From Gibbula magus (lineage: Eukaryota; Mollusca; Gastropoda; Trochida; Trochidae), in contig OW388289.1 in assembly GCA_936450465.1 (NCBI GenBank), positions 70,058,420-70,122,419 of the forward strand: 64,000 bases of DNA, read 5' to 3'. Under the pieces are notes generated by a model that saw only the letters and a list, made by a program, of their open reading frames with translations, searched no databases and had not been told where the DNA came from. Both the position numbers and the translations under genes were made by a program. Positions 23,191-34,945 of the stretch are shown here, in pieces. The first letter of the stretch is position 1, and the number at the start of each line of letters is the position of its first letter.

Positions 23191-23980
23191 GCAACTGGCC
23201 ATGAGGCGTATGAGACACGCTATCACTTTAATAATACCATCAACACTTATACACAATAAAACCAGAATGCATACACACGCGCACGCACACATACACACAA
23301 ACACACACACGTACTCACGCTCATACGCATTCTTACACATCCTTTTATTTCAGAAAAATGTGATATACATTTAAAAGAAAACTACAGCTATTGATGATAA
23401 CTGTGATATTATATAAGGCTATTCTGCCGATATATTTCGGCGCCTAAACATAGTATATAAAAGAGCGGCAAGGGGCTTTACAGACTTACTATCATTAAAA
23501 CATAATACCATGTTCTGTACTGGTGACAGTGATTGGTATGTAGGGTGAGCAATACTTATATCTTACCAAAGCTTGTATCTGAGATCCGAGGAATAAGTTA
23601 TCTGTTCGACGATTGCTTTCATAATGGATTAAGGAGGATTACCGACGAGTAATAATTTCAAATTATCATTGAGTTGGGATAAACAAATATGCTATTAACG
23701 CTTAGCGAGTTAATTCAGTTAAGCAAAAGTAAGTGATGTCATTTTAAAGTTGTGTCAATGGTAATTGTAAATCGTTAAGTGAGGAAGATTAAAATGATTG
23801 ACATGCAAGGCTTTAAATGCATTTTAATTTTAATGTTTTTGTATAATAAAACCTTACTTAACTAATGCATATTGAACGTATTCCGATCTGATACTGGTTG
23901 AGGTGTTTGTCACACAGACAAAATTTAGAATGATAAACCATAACAGTTGTAACAAATTTAAATACTTACAGAGTGCAAAT
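23191..23980. other. No gene; CA-rich microsatellite patch
   Basis: Contains an imperfect CACACA/CACGCA tract at about 23260-23330. Otherwise nothing recognised. Confidence 0.5.
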
Positions 23981-24283
23981 TTCGCGAACAATTCGCGAAC
24001 AATTCGCGAACATTTCGCGAACATTTCGCGAACAATTCGCGAACATTTCGCGAACATTTCGCGAACATTTCGCGAACATTTCGCGAACAATTCGCGAACA
24101 TTTCGCGAACATTTCGCGAACATTTCGCGCACATTTCGCGAACATTTCGCGAACATTTCGCGAACATTTCGCGAACATTTCGCGAACATTTCGCGAACAT
24201 TTCGCGAACATTTCGCGAACATTTCGCGAACATTTCGCGAACATTTCGCGAAATCCGGTGTACTTAATTCTGCACAGTAGTGT
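23981..24283 (-). repeat. 11-bp TTCGCGAA minisatellite with conserved flank (copy 2, inverted)
   Basis: About 25 units of ATTTCGCGAAC or AATTCGCGAAC at 23981-24252, followed by CCGG and then the reverse complement of the 24-base flank of copy 1 (24260-24283). Orientation is therefore opposite to 11279-11489. Units with CAA in place of CAT cluster at the left end. Long open frames on both strands arise only from the stop-free 11-mer. Confidence 0.92.
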
Positions 24284-27200
24284 AAGCTAAATCATTAGTA
24301 AAGTCCCAGGGTATTTGTTGACGCCGGCATCAGTCAGACCTAACTACCGTCAGTAATCATCTCAATTCTGTTGCACACAGGAAACTTTGTGGTGCTTCAA
24401 ATCACGATTTTCCAATGCATTTTCCATTCTTTGATATCCCACGGTTTTCTCCTTGGAAACAGTCAGAAATAACTAAAATTACAGATTGTAATGAAATGAA
24501 ATATATAAGGTCTGCAGCTGACAACTATTTCTGAAAAGTAACTTATGTACACAAACTGCAATAATTGATCATGTAGTACATGGACTGTTGGATATCCGTT
24601 ATGGTGACAAAGTTCTGTTTTCACATATATCAATTTGGGGATACTTCTAGAGTGTTCTTACATTGAATGTCTTTGTGGAAATGACGGATATCTCCTTAAA
24701 ATAAATCTGGAATTAAGTTAATACTTAAAGAGTCTTTCACTGATAGGACGAAACTGCAGAATATCAGCACGATGCTATACAGAATTCCATAAGGATAACG
24801 TGATGGGATTTCCGTGTGTTTGAGTTTACGACATTAGTGAATTAGCAGTACTGTCACACACAGGCCGCTCTCCATGCGCCATTATCTCATTAGTTTGATT
24901 AAGCAACAAATATTCCTATCCTCATGAAAAACTTTTCTGTGGTCTCGGTATTGGTTTATCATATGGATACTCATAAATGGTTAAATTTATTTCAGGGTTA
25001 TTCGTTGTTGCTCTCATTGTGCACTGATAATGATTAATCAAATGTTGCTTAAACAACTGTCTCATGTGCAAATCACGAATCCAAAGGAGTGAAGAAATCA
25101 TGGGATATAACATCTCATGCATGAGATTAGTTTTTGCAGGACAAATGTAATATGTTATAATGTGTGTGTTTTTTTATATTTCTCATCCAAGATATATGTG
25201 CAATTTCCCCAAGGGAAGAGCGTACCCGTAATTCGTTAATGGTGAGGGGTAAAAAGTTAGGATTTTCACCGGTCGTAATTTAGTTTTAAAAACATGCAAA
25301 GCTTTAACTAATGTGTTTCTTGTTGGTCGTTTAATTAAATCGGGTCGCCTTATCTTTATTTTGCAACGGGGAATCATGTCACATGAGTGACAATGCATGT
25401 TGAGTATTAATTCATATAAAGGGTAGGATTATATGTATATAAAGGGTAGGATTACATTTATATGACATATAACATCATGCCGACCCGGACAGCGGAAAAG
25501 AAACTTTACCATAACTTGAAAATCCCTGAAATAAAGAATGAAATTTATTTACATCAAATGATTTTTTGGGGATTTTTTAAGGTTAATAACTTCAGAGAAA
25601 TAGGAGTATATATTTTCAAAAGTAAACTAATTAGCCAAAGGGCCTCTTGTAATAACAGTCGTTAATTGAAGACGTTTCCCTCTAATATTTAATAGCCGTA
25701 GGGGGGAAAATCTTTGGTGTCATACTTGATTGCTTAAAGCGATATTATTTCATTCATTCAATGTTCGGAAATGAAACATTTCATCTTCAAAGGGATCTCT
25801 ACCATTGGCTTGATGGCAATTGTCCATTAAACACTCCAAGCAATACACTTCTTTGAGGCAAATGTAATGGTTGTCTTTTTAGAATAGAATGAACACCATG
25901 ATGTTTAAAAGGAGTTAGATGAAGTCCGGTTTTAATTAATATTCAATGCTTCAGCTGTGAAGTAGAATCTTATTAACAAGGACGGGAGAAAACCCAAACA
26001 TATTCATTTTGAGTTGGCACGTCCTTGTTTGGGGATATATCGCTTGAATTGTGAGAATCAGTCATCGGTAGCTGTATGTACATTCAATGGCTGTAAATTG
26101 GAAATACTTGATCTAAGGGAGACAACCAAAGTAATCAAATTCGTTATTGAGAAACTGAGATATATATATTTTACCGAATTCGGTATCAATTTGTTTGGTG
26201 ATGTGTCACTTGTGAATAGTTCTCTGTGATAACATGCTTTATCTAATACTAATTATGTATTCCTTACAGCGTTCGCCTTTGACAACTACTGAAACAGAGA
26301 ATAAAATGTGATAAGTAAAATATCGATGATGGTAAATCAAAGGTATTGGTCTCCAAATACTGTTAAAATAGTGATACATAACGTAATAATCACCGTTTTC
26401 TTAACATCAAGGACATTTAGTTTTTATTTATAATGCTTAAAATAAAAAAACGGGTCCAAAACGGGAAATTAAGAAAAATTGGACAAAAACAATTAGCACA
26501 CAACTTGAAATTAATTAACCATGTTGAAAATATATCTACAGAAATTATTTTCATTGATTGGCACTTGTTGATGGGAATTGTTAGGAATGCAATTACAGAA
26601 GATATGATAAGCCCCTCGGTGGATGAAGCGAGTTGACTTCATAAGAGTAAGCTTATAATACGTGTAATACATAGTATACTGACACAGGTGGCATTTATGT
26701 AAAGCTCATGACGAAAAGATGAACACAATGCAGTGAACTAAGAAGGGTTGAAAGTAATATGGAAGAGCAGAGCAGAGAACATCTTCTTTGTGTCTGAATT
26801 TTCTCTTAAAATAAATTTGCTTTGGTGAAATGTTGGTGAAACATAATCATATATTGTAAAATATAAACAATGTACAACTGTATACAAACGTTTTTGAATA
26901 CATGTTAATGTACATGATGCGATCCCTCTTGTAGGTTTCGCGACCATTCCGTCGAACTATTAAGGCCTTTCTAGCGCGTTTTTCTTACAGAATAAGTGTT
27001 ACCAATGGCTCAATAATACTCCTGAATCGATAAAAAGAGTTCTAAAACGAATGTAAATGGTTCGGTTAACGCATGCGAGTTCATTTCCCTTCAAGTGGCC
27101 AATTTAAGGTGTACATATTTGGATTTTATCTATTTAGGTTAGGTTAGGGTTGCTTTCCGTAGCTGAACCTTCGCCAATTTTGGTATACAGCCTTCCCATT

Positions 27201-28629
27201 TACGTTTGATGGGTCCCTGTAGACGTGTGGCTTTCAGCTGGACTATGTCTATTTGATGGGTATGAGTTTTCTTTCGTTCTTTTGAATGAGTAAACAAAAT
27301 AATGCATGAGCCTTGTTTGACACTGTTCAACTCAAAAAGATGTTAGCGATCTGAATAAAAACGAGTTCTGTCCTGTCTGAATACATCAAATACACTTATT
27401 TGTTTGGTAAAACAATCATCACATTAATAGATTTGAACAACTAATAACTAACTATATACTTCCCCTGTCTGCATTGTTTTCTTTTTATTACTTTAATGAA
27501 TGTCATATTGGTAAATGAGAATGTGTTATTTTACCTGGTATGTAGATGCAGCCCCTGTAAATGTTACCCATACCGATATTACTTAAAAGTATGAACATAC
27601 AATTATAATTATAAGTGTATAAAGGTTTTGTTTCAGTTGGATTTATATTTAAAATCATTTAAAGATTAATACTATTTGATACTTTAAACTGAATATTACT
27701 TCAAACCATTATACAAATTGATATATTTGTTTTAGTTTGAACAATTATGACAGCTCATCTGTCTTCGGTCAGTAGAGACAGATGGTTATTTCATTGGGTG
27801 GTTATTTATAGCTGAATAAGTGAGAATATTTCATGCAGTCAGGGGATTTTAGGTAGGCATGTGGATAAAAATACCCTGATTGAGCAGGATTACTGGCTAT
27901 GAATACATTAACCAATACATTCATGTACGTCGTATGGAGTTCCCGTAGGTCTAAGTTAGAGGTTTATTAGTAAGTCAAATAAAATGTGCACAGAAACAAA
28001 GAAAAACTATTTCGCAACTGAAACATAGTAAATGCAACAATTAAATGAGTTTACAACTAGGATGGTTTGATTGATATATTTTTCTCATTTCCAGTGTAAG
28101 GGACATCGACAGAGAACCAATAAAGAATGAGCTAAGTCACTAAGTTCATATCATTGATTCTCCAAACCAGATTATGCAAAGCAGTTGTCTGGTCCCTGCA
28201 AACATTTATCGATTAGCAACGCAATGAACGGTTGAGTTTCAATACTGAACTTAATATACACAAGTACTGCTACAAGAAAACATATATACTCTTGGCATTT
28301 ACTTGAAACAGTAAGCCATGTTACTCAATTTCAGGACTATTAATATTTGACATTTTCGATCATCTGTCTGCTTTTCGATGTATATTATACAAATATATGT
28401 ACGTATAAGAACACATATATGAACATAGGTTATTTATTTGTTAGGAACTGAAGTGGAGGAAACTAAATACGCTTTATATGTCTATACTGTAAATAGACAA
28501 TTTACATGTACAGTTGGCAAATGTTGACCGAACCATCTGAAATCAGACAAGAGACATCAGAAGATGACATATCCCACCGGTTCCACAAAATTTGTAAAAC
28601 ACATCTTTGACAGATACTTGTGTATCTAC
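24284..28629. other. 4.3 kb without recognisable gene
   Basis: AT-rich sequence, no domain recognised in any open frame. A short TTAGGTTAGGTTAGGG stretch at about 27134-27149 resembles telomeric sequence but is too short to mean much. Confidence 0.4.
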
Positions 28630-29475
28630 TACCGTACTTCAGTTAGTGGGTATTACAGATGCTGAGATTCAGGTATGTTAAGGGTTTTGGACTTCTGCTC
28701 CAGAAGCAGTCAAAATCAACAACAACCAACATCCCTCTCATGTTTCTATCGAAACAGAAAAAAACATATTTTTCAGAAAAAATCTGAAAATATCAAAAGG
28801 CACCACTTCAGTTAGTGGGTAATACACATGCAAAGTTTCAGGAAGATATGATGAACGGTTTTGGAGCTGTGCTCCGGAAACGAACCCGTTTCTGAAGTCC
28901 AGATTCAACAAGTTTCTATGGAAACGAAAAAAAATAAAATTTTCAGAAATCTGAAAATATCAAAAGGCACCACTTCAGTTAGTGGGTAATACAAATGCAA
29001 AGTTTCAGGAAGATATGATGAACGGTTTTGGAGCTGTGCTCCGGAAACGAACCTGTCTCTGAAGTCCAGATTCAACAAGTTTCTATGGAAACGAAAAAAA
29101 ATAAAATTTTCAGAAATCTGAAAATATCAAAAGGCACCACTTCAGTTAGTGGGTAATACAAATGCAAAGTTTCAGGAAGATATGATGAACGGTTTTGGAG
29201 CTGTGCTCCGGAAACGAACCTGTCTCTGAACAAAGTCCAAATTCAACCAGTTTCTATGAAAACGAAAAAAAAAAAAAAAATAAAAATCTGAAAATATCAA
29301 AAGGCACCACTGCAGTAAATGTGTAATACATTTGTGAAGTTTCAGAAAGATATGATAAATGGTTTTCGAGTTCTGCTCCGGAAACGAAATGATTACGGAC
29401 GGACAAACGGACGGACGGACAAACGGACGGGGTGTTGACTATATCCCACGGTATTACATACCGGTGGGATAATAA
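28630..29475 (+). repeat. 167-170 bp tandem array ending in GGAC run and hairpin
   Basis: The anchor TTCAGTTAGTGGG occurs at 28638, 28807, 28974 and 29141, with a diverged form (TGCAGTAAATGTG) at 29311: intervals 169, 167, 167 and 170. Units 3 and 4 are almost identical, while the first and last are diverged, as expected of unequal exchange. Each unit contains TATGATGAACGGTTTTGG, GCTCCGGAAACGAA and an A-rich segment. After the array come ACGGACGGACAAACGGACGG, a hairpin TATCCCACGGTAT…ATACCGGTGGGATA, and AATAATG. The end closely parallels that of the array at 33880-34945. Confidence 0.9.
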
Positions 29476-29640
29476 TGCAAAAGGGTAGTCTGGCATTTGC
29501 AAACGTCTCCAAACTTGTCAAATTAAGTGTCCAAATCTGCATGATTGATCCTTAAATCTTTCAGGAGGTCAATGCTGACAGTGAAGTCTGCTTGGGACAT
29601 TTTCAGTTACTCACTCACTTTTTTAAAATTAAGTTAATAT

Positions 29641-29715
29641 CACAGAGGCGTGTATCGCTTAGAAACAGCATTTGAAAGACATTTACCAATATAGACCCTA
29701 CCCTATTACTACATA
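29641..29715 (+). repeat. Dispersed repeat pair, member 1
   Basis: GAGGCGTGTATCGCTTAGAA, CAGCATTTGAAAGACAT and TAGACCCTACCCTATTAC recur in order at 31441-31515. Only these two copies were noticed; family unknown. Confidence 0.75.
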
Positions 29716-31440
29716 AAAGGAAAGGGAGATAAGGACGAAACCACCCCATGCTCATGCAAAGTCATATTTCGCATCAAAAACAATTTGTATGGCCCAGTCG
29801 ATGCCTACGATACGAAAGCTAAATGATTTCCCTACAAAATGAGGTATAAATGTTCATAATCGGATCAAAATCTATGCGAAAAAACAGTCTGTATATCTCT
29901 ACCTCTAAACTTTCAAGCCAATTTCCCCACTCACGAAAATCAGCGAAAACTCACCTTTTGAAATCGTTTATTAATTCCAGCAATGTTAACAGCACCTCAG
30001 AATCGGCAGATTCGAACCCCAGAAAGAAACTACAGATGTAAAATAATAATACAATACCTACATACCATTTCTCCGACTGTACAACGGCATTAGGTCTCAA
30101 ATCATCGCCAATGCAATGCACATGTCAGGCATTCATGACCTTGACATACATGTGACCTGGAATAGCCCTATCCGGTTCCCGGGCCTTTGCTCTAACTTGA
30201 ATAATGCAAATAAACGTAATTGTTTTGGAAACTGGCGTGACGTGATAATGTCAAATCAACAAAGCCAGGGGTTTTGCATCAAACAACTCCATGGGAGTGT
30301 TTGCACAAGTTCCAACTTCATTTAAAAGCACATTGGGCCCTTCATCCTCTGAACAGGAAAATGGCTGTTATCCCAGAGAATGACTATGGCACAATATAAT
30401 GTTATGCAGACGTTCTACACCAGTATTGACTTTTTGTTATGTCTGCATGCTATTCAACACGTAAATATCATCATGTCAACACAATTTGAATGCTCTGATA
30501 TTATTAATTTGTTCAATATAGCGTTTTCAGAAATTAAAAATTGGTACAGTTGACTGGCATTTCTTTTGCTGTTCAGTAAAGTTGAACTGTAATCCCGACG
30601 GTACTTGTTCAACGCTTTATAAGAGTAAAATAAATAAAAATAATAAATGGGTTTTAATTTATTTCTTACTTTGTTTTAAAATGTGTTTTGATAGTTGAGA
30701 ATGCATTCACAAGTTGCCAGCCATTGTCACCTTTCTTATTATAATTATTAGAAACAGAAAACAACTAGAATAATTATAAAAGAACAATATTAAAAAATTA
30801 CCAATAAACTGTGGAAAGATATTTACAAGATTTTGAATTTAACGCGAAAGGTTTTTAGTTGGTATGTAAATCCTCACAAATATATCAAATATTTCAATGA
30901 TTGTTAGGAACAAATTCCAGATCTGTCCGCAAATCATGTTTTAGGAATAGCATTTTATCAAGATTTATGTCTGAAAATGTTATGTCAGGAAGTAAACCAT
31001 ACAAAAGATAATAGATGAAGTACATTGAACTGGAAAGTTTTCGTAAAGTTTATTGCGTTGAATACTCTAAATCTCTGACATCCATACAAGACAACCTGTC
31101 TCTTGTGCTGACATGTTTACGTCATCTTCTTTGTGGATATTGTACATTCCAATTTAACAGCTGGAGTCTGTGGGCTTGATTATTTAACAGCGACTGCGCG
31201 GGTCACTTGGAGTATTGATTAGAAAGAAATTGAAGTTTCCATGCATTCAACTTCTGTCGAAAGCTGATGCATCATATCCGTACATTTGTGCTCATCATTG
31301 TAAAACCAATGAATTGTATCCATAGTGTAGGTGCCATTCCCTGCCAGGTCACTGACACACATTTTCCAATAAATGCTAAAGGTCAGAACACACAAGTCAA
31401 CACAACAATTGGTAAACGTGAAATATTCAATATATTAACC
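29716..31440. other. No gene recognised between the repeat pair
   Basis: Open frames at 29850-30041 and 30116-30325 have no recognisable domain. Nothing else is seen. Confidence 0.35.
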
Positions 31441-31515
31441 ACAGGGGCGTGTATCGCTTAGAAACAGCATCTGAAAGACATATACCTATGTAGACCCTAC
31501 CCTATTACCTTATTA
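31441..31515 (+). repeat. Dispersed repeat pair, member 2
   Basis: Same orientation as 29641-29715, about 85-90% similar by eye, 1.8 kb apart. If they are termini of one element they would be direct repeats, but no coding content lies between them. Confidence 0.7.
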
Positions 31516-32663
31516 AAGGCGTGAGTCACAATTTTGGGTCATTTTCACAGCGGAAGTCTCGGATTACAGCACGAGTAATTTGAGTTTTACCTCGCCCCTG
31601 CAGATCAAATTACCATGACAACATGTGACGTACGCGTTCATTTTCGCGAACTGATACCCTTTGACTTTACAATGATAACCATCTGTAATCTACAGTACCA
31701 ATAGCTCCACATGTTCTCTGATATTTACTAATGATATGAAAAACCATGGGCTGCAAACAGAAACTACAATCAGTTAAACTTGCGGTTTTTTTGCTGTTCA
31801 ATATATTATGATGAATTATTGTATTATTTGTTGGAAATAACATCAAAAGGAAAACAGAAAGCAAAAACCTTCCCAATAGCTGTTTTTAAGGAGTCCTTTC
31901 CCTTAATATGCGAACCAACTTCGAATATAAGGCTGATCTAATATGCCCTATTTAATTTCGAAATGGAAATACGTGATGAGATATTGGGTTGTTTGTTATT
32001 TGTTCTTTCTCATTTTGATCATGTGTGTACTGATTGATAGCCAAACTACAATGGAAAAACGATTTAAACCTGAACGAGGAAGGAGTGTTAAATTGCTATG
32101 AAAGACATACATTCTGCATCAAGGGTTTCAAGTATTGCGATTCGTGTGAAAGCGTGCAGCTAATTTGACCTTGGTTATCAAGGTTTTATAATATCTTAAC
32201 AAAAATATATCAAAGCGATGAACTGTCCACAAAGGGTTTACATTTATTGGCCAAACAATTTAAAATACTTCAACTTTGAAATATTTTCATGAGGAAGGTC
32301 GATGTGGGAATGTGGATTATGCGTTAATAGTTCTTGTTTTTGTTAGTTAAAAAATGTCATTCTAAATACTAGCCCAAAGACCAAAGCATATGTTCTTGAA
32401 TTCACAAACTAACAGCTATACAGACTATTTATACATGCAATGAAATCTTTCTCTTAGTTGTAGAGACAATATAGTCAAAGCTATGCAGTAACATGTGAAC
32501 GAGAGCATGAATGTTAATAATAATACGTCACATCTCGATTATCCCTTGAATCCAGCACATTTGTCAATATACCTGAAGAATGACTAATATTCTTGTTAAG
32601 GCAAATCCGTTTGGGATATCCATTGGAATTCAATCAACATACATGTAAGAAGACAATATTCTC
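31516..32663. other. No feature seen
   Basis: AT-rich sequence with no recognisable gene or repeat. Confidence 0.35.
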
Positions 32664-32722
32664 TGGATAACAACTTCTTTATTGTGACGTTTCGTACCAT
32701 TCCACTTGACGAAGGAGAGAGC
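32664..32722 (-). mobile_element. Solo Penelope-type 3' terminus with hammerhead-like core
   Basis: Minus strand: CTTCGTCAAGTGGAATGGTA, then CGAAACGTCACAATAAAGAA, GTTGTTATCC. GAAACGTC plus AATAAAGAAGTTGTTATC matches the terminus at 49937-49999. The upstream CTGATGA box is not intact. No coding sequence is attached, so this is a heavily truncated copy or a relic. Confidence 0.55.
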
Positions 32723-33870
32723 AGACATTAAACTATAACTGTGTCTATGGCTATCAATATGGATGAATGTGTTATCAAATATAAGTTTTATAAAACCAGA
32801 AATTCAGATTTGAATCTAGTGATGCTGATATTTTTGTCATGGGCCCTTCTGTATCTTTCTTGTTGAAACATCTTTATATTAACATCAAAGGATCGAATTC
32901 GCAAAGCTGTTTCCTGATTGATTAACATCTGCATATGCAAACATTGAAAAGAAAACATAGTTAAATAAGCAATTAAGTCAGCATCGCTGATTTCAAGTAT
33001 TTCCAATTGAAGTGAAAGAGAGCAACCTCTGTGGCCAAGGGCATCACAACATTCTGTATAAAACTTCAAACCAATGCATTTGGGCCTTTACGTTAATTTG
33101 AAGAGTATTTGAATATCCTTATAACTTTGAATTCTGTTCATGAGATGAGAGATGTCATCTCTCGAGGGACTGATGTGGGAATGTACATTTTGTCTACTCA
33201 AATCTTGCTTTTGACTAATTATTAGACTATTTGCCTTTCTACATTTCTGACCGGGCTTTGTAACCGAGTAAGTAATACCATCTATAGCACTTAATGATTG
33301 TATACATTATAAGTGTACTGACCCATCTAAAATGGTCTGATTGAAATCGTTATTAAGAACATCGACATATCAAATGCGTGTCATTAACATTGAAGTTTTA
33401 AAAGCTCAATGTCATTACTGAAGTGGTCCATTGAACTTTTCTGTTTGAAATCGTTTTTTAAGATCATCAAACTCAGGTCATGATTAATAAAACACCTGCC
33501 GATTGAAGGCTTAAATTGGACTGTAACTTCAAGGGCTTATATTACATGACTCAATTGATAAGCTCAAGGACTCAAGCATTTTTACTACAAGTTAACCAAT
33601 GTGACCCTGATGGACACATATTTACAATACTATAAACAAAGCAATATAATTTTGATTTGTTTTATCAACTCGAAGACTGATTTTACTTGAGGCGTTACTT
33701 CTTGGGATAGTGACACGGAAAATAAAAAATGATACATAATGCATATCCAAACAGTATGTTTTATGTGATGTGCAAGTTTTGATGATTTTGTTAAATGTGT
33801 CAGTATCTGTACACTATCAAATACTAATATTAATAACAAGAAGACATAGTCATCAACATCCCCCGCCAGA
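32723..33870. other. No feature seen
   Basis: AT-rich spacer. Open frames of about 90 codons on the minus strand show no domain. Confidence 0.35.
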
Positions 33871-33879
33871 CACAAGAAA

Positions 33880-34945
33880 TGAGAACAAGGGCAATAATTC
33901 AAGAAGAAAATTTAATAATTGTGCGCTTCTCATTTTCTTTCCATTAAGGTAACGATATCCTCAAGCCACACAACTGATTTGATGTTAAACAATGTCTGAG
34001 AAAAGCTATATCCTTGGATACTTGAAACAGAGTCGAAAAAGCGGAACAAGGGGAATAAATAAAATAATCACATGCTTCTTTTTTTCAAACTCCATCAAGG
34101 TATCGATGGCCTTAAAGTACACACCAAATTTGGTTATCCTATCTTAAATAGTTTCTGAGAAAAGCTGTCCCCTTTGGTGATACCTTGAACAGAGTCCAAA
34201 TGTACAGAACAAGGGCAATAACTCCGCAAAAAATAATTGTGTGCTTCTCATTTTCGAACTCCATCAAGGTACTTATGCCCTCAAGCCATCCACTAAATTG
34301 GGTAATCCTATCTTAAATAGTCTCTGAGAAAAGCTGTCCCCTTTAGAGATAGCATGAACCGAGTCCAAACATACAGAACAAGGGCAATAACTCCGGAAAA
34401 AATAATCACACAGTTCTTATTTTCGAACTCCATCAAGGTATTTATGTCCACAAACCACACACCAAATTTGGAAACTCTATACTAAACAGTTTCTGAGAAA
34501 AGCTGTCCCCTTTGGAGATACCATGAACAGAGTCCGAAAATACGGAACAAGGGCAATAACTCCGGACAAAATAATCACACGGTTCTTATTTTCGAACTCC
34601 ATCGAGGTATTTATGTCCACAAGCCACACACCAAATTTGGAAATCCTATCTTAAACAGTTCCTGAGAAAAGCTGTCCCCTTTCGAGATACCATGAACAGA
34701 GTCCAAAAATACGGAACAAGGGCAATAACTCTGGAAAAAATAATCACATCGTTCTTATTTTCGAACTCCATCGAGGTATTTATGTCCACAAGACACACAC
34801 CATATTTGGTTGTCCTATCTTAAATAGTTTCTGAGAAAAAGTGTCCCCTTTATAGCGGACGGATGGACGCACGGACGGACGCACGGACGGACGCACGGAC
34901 GGACGGAGCCCAAACCTATATCCCCCTTCCACTTCGTGGCGGGGG
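33880..34945 (+). repeat. 161-169 bp tandem array, six units, ending in GGAC run and hairpin
   Basis: The anchor AACAAGG recurs at 33884, 34045, 34208, 34377, 34546 and 34715: intervals 161, 163, 169, 169 and 169. Units contain CGAACTCCATCAAGGTAT, CACACACCAAATTTGG, CTATCTTAAATAG and GAGAAAAGCTGTCCCCTTT. The array ends with a (GGACGCAC)n/(GGAC)n run at 34856-34907, then a hairpin TATCCCCCTTCCAC…GTGGCGGGGGATA and ATAATAG. Sequence of the unit is unrelated to that at 28630, but the 3' structure is the same, so both probably belong to one class of repeat element. Confidence 0.9.

Noticed and set aside
11279..24283. CRISPR-like array interpretation of the 11-bp repeats
   Set aside because: Repeats are contiguous without spacers and lie in an animal genome with LINEs and a Penelope element.
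23854..24290. Open frames up to 125 codons on both strands over the second 11-bp array
   Set aside because: Same reason: repeat-generated in all frames of both strands.
27134..27149. TTAGGTTAGGTTAGGG as an interstitial telomere
   Set aside because: Fewer than three units; chance or simple sequence.
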